Shown here one piece after another: positions 16,060 to 22,897 of a DNA stretch of 32,309 nt. Within the stretch, counting starts at the first letter, position 1. Every line of letters begins with the position of its first letter. Made by a program: the position numbers and the translations under genes. The stretch comes from Erysipelotrichaceae bacterium (GTDB lineage Bacteria > Bacillota_I > Bacilli_A > Erysipelotrichales > Erysipelotrichaceae). The DNA lies in NCBI GenBank assembly GCA_012516665.1, contig JAAYWN010000038.1:1-32309 (forward strand), given 5' to 3'. The notes beneath the pieces are model-generated. The model was not told where the DNA came from. It saw only the letters and a list, made by a program, of their open reading frames with translations, and made no database searches.

Positions 16060-17067
16060 CTTGATTGATTCACCTGTCAGTACCCGAAATGGGATCATTT
16101 CATGATTGGCTGTTCTGTTCTGATAATTGATCCGCATCAGCAGATCTTCTACGCTCTTGCGTGCCAGACCGGATGTATCCTGCTGGATCGTGGCTAAGCG
16201 AGGAACACTGTAGCGCGTATATTCGATACCATCATAACCGATAATAGAAATATCGTCAGGAACATTCATATTCAGATCTTTCACTGCTCTCATTGCACCG
16301 ATCGCAATAATATCGGAAATGCAGTACAAAGCCGTGATCTTTTTATTTCTTTTCAGAAGGGACAGGGTTGACTCATATCCCGAAGCGATGGAGAATCTTC
16401 CAGGTTCATACTGCTTATTGATATCAAACGGTATATTGAATTTTTTCAGCTGGTTGATCGCCCCATGCAGACGGCGATAGCCTATCTGGCCTCGCTGCAG
16501 TGAAGCAGATCCTCCGATGATGCCGATATTCTTATGGCCCATCCGTACTAAGTATTCAACCGCCGCTGCCGAAGCCGCAATATCGTCTGTTGCATAGGAT
16601 GACAGGTTTTCAAAAGGCAGTCCAGAAGCCGGCACTGTGACCAGCACAGATGGAACATCGATCTGATCAAATGACTTTTTAAAGTAGTTGATATTTCCGC
16701 CAAGAAAAATGATCCCTCTTGGTTTTCTCTCTGCACACTGATGTACAGCAGTTTCTACTTCATTGGCAGCCTCATCTAAAAAAGTAACACTGGTCGCTTC
16801 ACCGCTTTCATTCAGGATCTTCTGCACTTCTTCCAAGATCACTTCAAGAAAGATATTCATCTGTCCTTTTACTAAAATGATGACGGATGTCTTGATCTGC
16901 TGTTTTAAAAGCTTTGCGTTGGAATTCGGCTGAAAGTTCTCCTGGGCAATGATCTTCTCGATTTTCTTTCTTGCTTCAGGAGATACATCAGAATGCTGAT
17001 TGATTACTCTTGATACCGTTCCGATACTATATCCAGACAGTCTAGCAATATCTTTTATAGTTGTCAT
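16051..17067 (-). CDS. malR: LacI-family transcriptional regulator, probable maltodextrin regulator
   Basis: It has 338 residues. The N-terminal helix-turn-helix reads TTIKDIARLSGYSIGTVSRVIN with the usual hinge RKKIEKIIAQENFQPN (each stretch seen as shorter blocks such as DIARLSGYS and GTVSRVIN). The C-terminal periplasmic-binding-like domain covers about residues 60-335, with NIGIIGGSASLQRGQIGYRR and ISIIGYDGIEYTRY, the LacI-type effector fold. It lies between the mal operon and the phosphorylase gene, so control of both is the simplest reading, probably with a maltodextrin or maltose as inducer. The promoter carries its own palindrome, suggesting autoregulation. The symbol malR is from context. 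Confidence 0.88.
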   Translation of the reverse strand: MTTIKDIARLSGYSIGTVSRVINQHSDVSPEARKKIEKIIAQENFQPNSNAKLLKQQIKTSVIILVKGQMNIFLEVILEEVQKILNESGEATSVTFLDEAANEVETAVHQCAERKPRGIIFLGGNINYFKKSFDQIDVPSVLVTVPASGLPFENLSSYATDDIAASAAAVEYLVRMGHKNIGIIGGSASLQRGQIGYRRLHGAINQLKKFNIPFDINKQYEPGRFSIASGYESTLSLLKRNKKITALYCISDIIAIGAMRAVKDLNMNVPDDISIIGYDGIEYTRYSVPRLATIQQDTSGLARKSVEDLLMRINYQNRTANHEMIPFRVLTGESIKKK

Positions 17068-17082
17068 ATGTACCTGCCATTT

Positions 17083-17097
17083 CGTTATCTGATAACG
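17083..17097. promoter_or_regulatory. Palindrome at the start of malR transcription, possible autoregulatory operator
   Basis: CGTTATC-T-GATAACG is a perfect 7-bp inverted repeat around one base. It covers about +6 to +20 of the predicted malR transcript. It is related to, but not the same as, the AACGTT-type sites of the other mal promoters. Confidence 0.45.
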
Positions 17098-17108
17098 ATT
17101 ACAGTCTC

Positions 17109-17137
17109 ATTTTAATGAATCAAAAATAGAATGTCAA
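17109..17137 (-). promoter_or_regulatory. Promoter of the LacI-type regulator gene
   Basis: Minus strand TTGACA (17132-17137), 17 bases, TAAAAT (17109-17114). Predicted start near 17102, 35 bases before the start codon. Between here and the glgP control region (17138-17330) I see no gene or clear signal. Confidence 0.75.
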
Positions 17138-17333
17138 TGATCCTGTAAAGTCCATTTCATCCTTTATTCATCGCACTTAACGATGTTTTGCCAAAAACTG
17201 TCTCAGATCCTGTGCAATAGTGAATGCAGATATATGCCATTCTTGCTATCCGTGCCTATTTATCAGGAAAAATCTTTCATTTCTCGTTAAATAAAAGGAG
17301 ATTTCAGAATCTAGCGCTTTTGTATTCATCTTC

Positions 17334-17347
17334 TGGAAACGTTTACA
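17334..17347. promoter_or_regulatory. cre-like / MalR-like operator upstream of glgP
   Basis: TGGAAACGTTTACA fits the cre consensus TGNAANCGNWNNCW fully and contains, on the other strand, the decamer TGTAAACGTT shared with the mal operator. It ends nine bases before the -35 box of glgP. Either CcpA or the LacI-type regulator could bind. Confidence 0.6.
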
Positions 17348-17370
17348 AATTATCTTTGAAAAGATAATTT
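17347..17370. repeat. Perfect 11-bp inverted repeat over the glgP -35 box
   Basis: AAATTATCTTT-GA-AAAGATAATTT. The -35 hexamer TTGAAA lies at its centre. It is upstream of the predicted transcription start, so it would act as DNA, perhaps as a second operator, rather than as an RNA hairpin. Confidence 0.6.
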
Positions 17371-17383
17371 TCTATGCTAATAT
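17356..17383 (+). promoter_or_regulatory. Promoter of glgP
   Basis: TTGAAA (17356-17361), 16-base spacer, TAATAT (17378-17383). Predicted start near 17390, leaving a leader of about 23 bases with AAGGAG before the ATG. Confidence 0.6.
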
Positions 17384-17412
17384 AGCAAATGTAAGTACGA
17401 AGGAGAGAAAAG

Positions 17413-19671
17413 ATGACTCTAGAATCTGAAATTGAAGCGTATTTAAATAAACCCATCAGTGATGCTACCGATCTGCAGCTTTATGACGCACTGCTCAGTC
17501 TCGTTCAGAACAAAGCTGAAAAGCTTCCGGAAGTATCCGGAAAAAAGAAACTGTACTATATCAGCGCAGAATTTCTGATTGGCAAACAGCTCGGAAAGAA
17601 CCTGATAAATCTTGGCATTTATGACGAAGTAAAGCAGGTCTTAGCAAAAAATGGAAAAGATCTGTCGCATGTTGAAGACAAAGAAAAAGAACCTTCTCTT
17701 GGCAACGGCGGTCTTGGCAGATTGGCAGCCTGCTTTCTGGATTCCATTGCCACGCTGGATATGAAGGGTGACGGTGTCGGTCTGAACTATCACTATGGAC
17801 TGTTCAAGCAGGAATTCAAAGATCATAAGCAGTTTGAGATCCCGGATGAATGGCTGGATGGCAGGAACATGCTGAAAAAGACAGATGTTTGCTTTCCGGT
17901 TGAATTGGCTGGAAAAATGTATACATCCCGCATGTATGACATGGATGTGATTGGCTTCAAAGGAAACGGGAACACGCTGCATCTCTTTGATCTTGACACA
18001 GTTGATGAATCGATCGTAAGAGATGGTATTGATTTTGATAAGAAAGATATCTCTAAGAATCTGACCCTGTTCCTGTATCCGGATGATTCCGATGATGCTG
18101 GCAGAAAGCTCCGTGTCTATCAGCAGTATTTCATGGTATCCAATGCAGCACAGCTGATCCTGAAAGAACAGAAAGCGCTGAATCATGATCTGAAAGATCT
18201 GGATAAATATGCAGCAATTCAGATCAATGATACCCATCCTTCCATGGTCATTCCGGAACTGATCCGTTTATTGATGCAGGAAGGCATCACAATGAAAAAA
18301 GCAGCCGATATTGTCAGCAATGTCTGTGCCTATACTAACCACACGATCCTAGCGGAAGCTTTGGAAAAGTGGCCGATGGATTATCTGCAGGAAGTTGTCC
18401 CGCAGTTGATGCCGATCATTGAAGGCTTGGACTATGCAGTTTCCGCTGCTTTCCATGACAATGAAGAACTGAATATTATTGATGACCAAGGCCGCGTACA
18501 TATGGCAAAGATGGATATGCATTTCGGTCATTCCATCAATGGTGTTGCTGCTCTGCATACGGAGATCCTGAAGCATAAAGAACTGAAGCCTTTCTATGAC
18601 GTCTATCCGAACAAATTCAATAACAAGACCAACGGTATCACTTTCCGCCGCTGGATCATGCATGCAGACCCTGAGCTTGCCAATCTGATTGATGAAACGA
18701 TTGGTGAAGAATGGCGGACAGATGAAAATGCCTTGGAAAAGCTCATGGATCATATTGAGGATGAGCAGTTCCTGCAGCGCATGGATGAGATCAAGCACGA
18801 AAATAAAGTCCGCTTTGCTTCCTTCATCAAACAGAAGCAGAATATCGATGTCGATCCCGATTCTATCTATGATGTTCAGGTCAAGCGTTTCCATGAATAT
18901 AAGCGCCAGCAGATGAACGCACTTTGGGTCATTTGGAAATATATGCAGATCAAAAAAGGCCGCAAGCCACAGCGCCCGATCACTGTCATCTTCGGAGGAA
19001 AGGCTGCGCCAGCATATTACCAGGCAAAAGCAGTCATTCATCTGATCCTCTGTTTAGCTGAGCTGATCAACAATGATCCAGAAGTATCTCCATATCTGAA
19101 AGTCGTAATGATCAAGAACTACAATATTGCCAAAGCAGAAATGACCATTCCGGCATGTGATATTTCCGAACAGATCTCTTTGGCTTCTAAAGAAGCTTCC
19201 GGCACCAGCAATATGAAGTTCATGCTGAATGGAGCAGTCACCCTAGGTACCAATGACGGTGCGAACGTTGAGATCCGCGACCTTGTCGGCAATGACAGCA
19301 TTTACACTTTCGGACGTTCTTCCAATGAAGTCATCAAGCTCTATGAAACTGCCGGCTATCATGCCAAAGAGTATTATGAAAAGTATCCGGAGATCAAAGA
19401 AATGGTCGACTTTATCACAGGCAAAGAGCTTCTGAAGATAGGCGATGCAAAAATGCTGAAGGACCTGCAGGATAACCTGATCAATAAAGACTGGTTCATG
19501 ACCCTGCTCGATCTTGAAGCTTATATAGAAGAGAAAGAAAAAATGCTTGGCGATTATGAGAATCGTGCAGGATGGAAGCGCATGGCCCTGGTCAACACAG
19601 CAAAGAGCGGGTTCTTCTCCTCTGACCGTACGATCCGCGAATACAATCGTGATATCTGGCATCTAAAGTAA
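17413..19671 (+). CDS. glgP: Glycogen/maltodextrin phosphorylase
   Basis: GT35 enzyme that releases glucose-1-phosphate from alpha-1,4-glucans with phosphate, using pyridoxal phosphate. It has 752 residues, near the short bacterial maltodextrin-phosphorylase form and shorter than the roughly 840 of animal enzymes. The PLP motif EASGTSNMKFMLNGA places the cofactor Lys at residue 602. Other conserved blocks are GNGGLGRLAACFLDS, DTHPSMVIPELIR, VKRFHEYKRQ and TLGTNDGANVEI. It is divergent from the regulator gene and has its own promoter with a cre/MalR-like site. With MalQ it completes the cytoplasmic maltodextrin route. The name malP would be equally fair. Confidence 0.96.
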   Translation: MTLESEIEAYLNKPISDATDLQLYDALLSLVQNKAEKLPEVSGKKKLYYISAEFLIGKQLGKNLINLGIYDEVKQVLAKNGKDLSHVEDKEKEPSLGNGGLGRLAACFLDSIATLDMKGDGVGLNYHYGLFKQEFKDHKQFEIPDEWLDGRNMLKKTDVCFPVELAGKMYTSRMYDMDVIGFKGNGNTLHLFDLDTVDESIVRDGIDFDKKDISKNLTLFLYPDDSDDAGRKLRVYQQYFMVSNAAQLILKEQKALNHDLKDLDKYAAIQINDTHPSMVIPELIRLLMQEGITMKKAADIVSNVCAYTNHTILAEALEKWPMDYLQEVVPQLMPIIEGLDYAVSAAFHDNEELNIIDDQGRVHMAKMDMHFGHSINGVAALHTEILKHKELKPFYDVYPNKFNNKTNGITFRRWIMHADPELANLIDETIGEEWRTDENALEKLMDHIEDEQFLQRMDEIKHENKVRFASFIKQKQNIDVDPDSIYDVQVKRFHEYKRQQMNALWVIWKYMQIKKGRKPQRPITVIFGGKAAPAYYQAKAVIHLILCLAELINNDPEVSPYLKVVMIKNYNIAKAEMTIPACDISEQISLASKEASGTSNMKFMLNGAVTLGTNDGANVEIRDLVGNDSIYTFGRSSNEVIKLYETAGYHAKEYYEKYPEIKEMVDFITGKELLKIGDAKMLKDLQDNLINKDWFMTLLDLEAYIEEKEKMLGDYENRAGWKRMALVNTAKSGFFSSDRTIREYNRDIWHLK

Positions 19672-19687
19672 GAACAAAGTACAATAG

Positions 19688-19710
19688 AAGAGGCAAATGC
19701 CTCTTTTATT
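19688..19710 (+). terminator. Terminator of glgP
   Basis: AAGAGGC / GCCTCTT stem with loop AAAT, followed by TTATT. It lies between glgP and the cyclophilin gene. Confidence 0.75.
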
Positions 19711-19733
19711 CTGCCGAACAAGGAGAAAATAAA

Positions 19734-20207
19734 ATGGTAATTATTGAAATGAATGACGGCGGGATCATCAAGATCGAACTGGATGAAACAGCTGCCCCGA
19801 TCACCGCTGCAAACTTCAAAAAGCTCGTTCAGGATGGTTTCTATGACGGACTGACTTTCCACCGTATCATCCCTGGCTTTATGATCCAGGGCGGAGATCC
19901 GCTTGACAATGGCACCGGCGGTTCTAAGCATACGATCAAGGGAGAATTCCAATCCAACGGTATTAAGAATCCTATTAAGCACACCAGAGGTGTCATCTCT
20001 ATGGCACGTGCACAGGATCCTGATTCTGCTTCTTCTCAGTTCTTCATCATGCATGCCGATGCACCGCATCTGGATGGCATGTACGCAGCTTTCGGGCATG
20101 TTGCTGAAGGTATGGATGTCGTTGACCGCATCGCCAATGTCAAGACAGACTTCCGTGACAAGCCTGCACAGCCTGTTGTTATGAAGAAAGTATATATCGC
20201 CGACTGA
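19734..20207 (+). CDS. Cyclophilin-type peptidyl-prolyl cis-trans isomerase
   Basis: Cytoplasmic folding helper of 157 residues; no signal peptide. The active-site block reads LTFHRIIPGFMIQGGDP, with the catalytic Arg. Later blocks SSQFFIMHADAPHLDG and YAAFGHVAEGMDVVDRI are the usual substrate-pocket and core motifs of the family. The ATG follows AAGGAG with eight bases between. It has its own terminators on both sides, so it is probably transcribed alone or by read-through from glgP. Confidence 0.96.
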   Translation: MVIIEMNDGGIIKIELDETAAPITAANFKKLVQDGFYDGLTFHRIIPGFMIQGGDPLDNGTGGSKHTIKGEFQSNGIKNPIKHTRGVISMARAQDPDSASSQFFIMHADAPHLDGMYAAFGHVAEGMDVVDRIANVKTDFRDKPAQPVVMKKVYIAD

Positions 20208-20212
20208 TCACA

Positions 20213-20241
20213 GGTCTCAGTTCATACTGAGATCTTTTTTT
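20213..20241 (+). terminator. Terminator of the cyclophilin gene
   Basis: GGTCTCAG / CTGAGATC stem (one G-U pair), loop TTCATA, followed by seven T. Confidence 0.85.
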
Positions 20242-20244
20242 ATC

Positions 20245-20273
20245 AAAAAAGAGATATCCAAACGGATATCTCT
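20245..20273 (-). terminator. Terminator of the HU gene
   Basis: A perfect 10-bp stem AGAGATATCC / GGATATCTCT with a 4-nt loop; on the minus strand it is followed by TTTTT. It lies back to back with the cyclophilin terminator. Confidence 0.85.
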
Positions 20274-20321
20274 CTCCTTAGTTAACCTGCATATACAGGA
20301 ACCTTTATAATCAATGATGAA

Positions 20322-20609
20322 TTACTTGACCAGATCTTTGAATGTCTTAGAAGCCTTGAACTTAGGAGCCTTTGTAGCCTTGATCTTGATCTTTTCGCCA
20401 GTAGCTGGGTTCAGACCTGTTCTAGCCTTCTTCTTGACCTGTGTGAACTTGCCGAAACCATTGATGGAAGCTTCTCCACCTTTCTTGACTGCTGCAGCAA
20501 TCTCATCAAATACATAGTTGACTGCTTCATTAGCATCCTTCTTTGTCCAGCCATACTTTGCTGCAAGTTCATCTGCTAAAGTCTTCTTTGTAACTACTTT
20601 TGTTGCCAT
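20322..20609 (-). CDS. hup: HU-type nucleoid DNA-binding protein
   Basis: Small basic histone-like protein of 95 residues that bends and compacts DNA. The HU signature is seen as GFGKFTQVKKKARTGLNPATGE, in which the GFGKF and RTGLNPATGE parts are diagnostic of the DNA-clasping arm. Residues 8-40 form the helical dimer part (TLADELAAKYGWTKKDANEA). The ATG has GAGGAGG upstream. The 316 bases upstream (20610-20926) hold no other gene. I see there a GTGAAA/TTTCAC palindrome (20680-20694) and two copies of AGCCTTTTTGA exactly 24 bases apart (20841 and 20865), but no convincing HU promoter. Confidence 0.96.
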   Translation of the reverse strand: MATKVVTKKTLADELAAKYGWTKKDANEAVNYVFDEIAAAVKKGGEASINGFGKFTQVKKKARTGLNPATGEKIKIKATKAPKFKASKTFKDLVK

Positions 20610-20911
20610 GTAATTGGCCTCCTCTATCTTTGCGATATCTTCATTTTTGCACTAAAAATAGGGCTTTGCAATACATTAGGTGAAAATATTTCACTTTTCT
20701 ATCTTTCTCTGTTTTGCCCATTTCAAGCAGTTTTTACACTTTTTGATGCCTTTATCTATCTGCTTGCATCGGCAATTTTGAAAAACATTTTTAAACTAGT
20801 CTGCATAAACCTCTGATAATGCGATGAATACTGATGATTCAGCCTTTTTGATATATTTTGACCAAGCCTTTTTGAACATACATTTTCACACAGCAAAATC
20901 ACTTTTTCCCT

Positions 20912-20917
20912 TATAAT
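20912..20917 (+). promoter_or_regulatory. Consensus -10 box immediately before the D,D-carboxypeptidase gene
   Basis: TATAAT lies nine bases before the ATG, which would place the transcript start about three bases from the start codon. No clear -35 is seen 17 bases upstream. Confidence 0.4.
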
Positions 20918-20926
20918 GGAAGCATT

Positions 20927-22108
20927 ATGAAAAAGATTATTTCTGCCGTATTTGCAGCGCTCATAGTCTTCCTGACAAGCTGGGCTCAGGTCATCCCAGT
21001 AACTGCAGAGCCTGCACTGTCTTCTGACATTGTGTCTGATTATGCATATGTATTTGATACAGATACATCGCAGATACTGATGGATAAGAACGCCGAAGAA
21101 AAAATGTATCCCGCATCTATGACGAAGATCATGACCGCCATCATCGCTATTGAGAATGATGCTGATCTGGATCGCCGCATCACGATCACATCTGAGATGC
21201 TGAATGGGCTGTCTGAGATGAATGCTTCGGTCGCTGGCTTTCAGAGAAATGATGATCCTACTGTCCGCGATCTGCTGTACGGTCTGGCTCTTCCTTCCGG
21301 TGCAGATGCTGCCAACGCTTTGGCCATTGATCTCTGCGGAGATATTCCTTCTTTTGTAGCAAGGATGAATCAGAAAGCTCTTTCTTTAGGACTGAGCTCG
21401 ACCCACTTTGCAAATGTCACCGGTCTGCATGACGATGATCATTACAGCACAGTCGAAAATATCGGAAAGCTTCTGCAGTACTGTATTCAGGATCCTGTCT
21501 TTGCGGAAATATTTTCATCCGCATCCTATACAACTTCTTCACTGCCTTCGGCAGAAAATGGCATTGTACTACATTCCACTGCCTTTCAGGCAATTGCATC
21601 CAACGGATATTCTGTGGGTGGTCTCGTCGGTGCAAAAACGGGATATACAGATGAAGCAGGACATTGCATGGCATCTTGGGATACTGTCAATAATATGCAT
21701 CTCATTGCCGTTACCGCCCACGCCGATACCAGCATCTATGCTTCAACCCATATCCAGGATCTTGAGACGATCCTGAATGATCTTCAATCTTATGAAAAAA
21801 AGAACATTCTGTCAGCGAATGATGCGATGAAAGATATCACTGTGCATGCCCTTTTCCATTCTTATGCCCAGACAGTGTATGTGCCGCAGGATCTGATCTT
21901 AGATGTTCCTATGGATGCAGATATTGAGTGTGCCACTGATCTTCCGGATGAGATCGATCTTTCCAATGATGATCAGGAAATCCCCTATACTGTCCGTATT
22001 TATGTAAATAGCACCCTTTATAAAGAAGATGCCGAAACATGCATGATGCCAAAAGATACAAATCCGATCACGCGCATCCTGCGATCCATCAGAGACCTTT
22101 TTCAGTGA
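20927..22108 (+). CDS. D-alanyl-D-alanine carboxypeptidase (penicillin-binding protein, S11 family)
   Basis: Trims the last D-Ala from peptidoglycan stem peptides outside the membrane. A signal peptide covers about residues 1-27. The three penicillin-binding motifs are SMTK (nucleophile Ser 64, Lys 67), SGA at 124-126, and KTG at 237-239. The second motif is normally SxN; here the third residue is Ala, a variant I believe also occurs in other Bacillota members of the family. Residues from about 290 on form the usual beta-rich C-terminal domain, ending in RILRSIRDLFQ, a probable amphipathic membrane anchor. It has 393 residues. No good Shine-Dalgarno is present (only GGAAG). Confidence 0.93.
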   Translation: MKKIISAVFAALIVFLTSWAQVIPVTAEPALSSDIVSDYAYVFDTDTSQILMDKNAEEKMYPASMTKIMTAIIAIENDADLDRRITITSEMLNGLSEMNASVAGFQRNDDPTVRDLLYGLALPSGADAANALAIDLCGDIPSFVARMNQKALSLGLSSTHFANVTGLHDDDHYSTVENIGKLLQYCIQDPVFAEIFSSASYTTSSLPSAENGIVLHSTAFQAIASNGYSVGGLVGAKTGYTDEAGHCMASWDTVNNMHLIAVTAHADTSIYASTHIQDLETILNDLQSYEKKNILSANDAMKDITVHALFHSYAQTVYVPQDLILDVPMDADIECATDLPDEIDLSNDDQEIPYTVRIYVNSTLYKEDAETCMMPKDTNPITRILRSIRDLFQ

Positions 22109-22132
22109 CATACATACTGTATGTCATTTTTT
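22106..22132 (+). terminator. Terminator of the D,D-carboxypeptidase gene
   Basis: TGACATAC / GTATGTCA stem followed by six T. The first three bases are the stop codon of this gene, and the last three of the 3' arm form the stop of the convergent SDR gene. Confidence 0.8.
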
Positions 22133-22858
22133 ATGATAAGAGAGCCACTTCATTTTCCATGAGCTCGGCAGATAGTACAGCAGACGATTCAAAAAACCAG
22201 GGATCAGAATACAGGAGGATCTCATATGCCTGAGGGCATAGCGGACACAGTCCTGGGCAGACATATGATAGCTGCTCATTCTGCCGCCGCTTTTCTCATA
22301 GAAGTCTGTATCGATCGGTCCAGGACAGAGACAGTATACCTGAACGCCTGTACGTTTAATTTCTTCCTGCAAAGCTCTTGTATAGCTGAGCACAAATGCT
22401 TTTGATGCATAATAGGATGCAATATACGGTCCTGGCTGAAATGCACCGGTACTGGCAACATTCATAATGATACCAGCACCTCGTTCTGCCATCTGCGAAG
22501 CAAACAGCTTTGTTAAGACCGTCAGAGCAATCATATTCAGATGAAGCATCGCTTCCTCTTTATCCAGATCAATGGAAACAGCTGCGCCGGCATATCCGCA
22601 GCCGGCATTGTTGATCAGAATATCGATGTGTTCTTCCTTCAGCTGACGGAATAATTCTTCAGAAGCTCCATCCTCAGAAAGATCCATCGCATAGATGTGA
22701 ACAGATGCACTGTATTTATCCTGCAGTTCTTCTTTGGCTTTCTGCAGATGATCCATCCGGCGGGCACATAAGAACAGCTCACAGCCCTGCTTCGCATATG
22801 CTTCACTGAAAGCAAGACCGATTCCTTCACTGCCGCCTGTGATCAGTACTTTTTTCAT
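22124..22858 (-). CDS. Short-chain dehydrogenase/reductase (SDR) family oxidoreductase
   Basis: Cytoplasmic NAD(P)-dependent oxidoreductase of 244 residues. The cofactor motif TGGSEGIGLA is at residues 7-16. The family's NNAGCGYAG follows, and the active-site pair YYASK supplies Tyr and Lys, with Ser in NVASTGAF. A CARRMD stretch after the second strand, with Arg, suggests preference for NADP. The C-terminal basic tail is unremarkable. The substrate cannot be predicted; the closest general group is the DltE/YqjQ-type oxidoreductases. It is convergent with the carboxypeptidase gene and lies downstream of the flavin lipoprotein gene, separated by a terminator. Confidence 0.9.
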   Translation of the reverse strand: MKKVLITGGSEGIGLAFSEAYAKQGCELFLCARRMDHLQKAKEELQDKYSASVHIYAMDLSEDGASEELFRQLKEEHIDILINNAGCGYAGAAVSIDLDKEEAMLHLNMIALTVLTKLFASQMAERGAGIIMNVASTGAFQPGPYIASYYASKAFVLSYTRALQEEIKRTGVQVYCLCPGPIDTDFYEKSGGRMSSYHMSAQDCVRYALRHMRSSCILIPGFLNRLLYYLPSSWKMKWLSYHKK

Positions 22859-22872
22859 ACCTACAGTGTATC

Positions 22873-22897
22873 AAAAAAGACCACCGGAGGTGATCTT
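22873..22897 (-). terminator. Terminator of the flavin lipoprotein gene
   Basis: Minus strand AAGATCACC / GGTGGTCTT (one G-U pair) with a 3-nt loop, followed by TTTTTTG. It overlaps the stop codon of the gene by two bases. Confidence 0.8.

Noticed and set aside
17138-17330. Possible small gene between malR and glgP
   Set aside because: A frame of about 36 codons exists but has no ribosome site, and the stretch carries no other coding signal.
18349-19041. A 230-residue minus-strand frame
   Set aside because: Antisense to the phosphorylase gene, whose motifs are intact on the plus strand.
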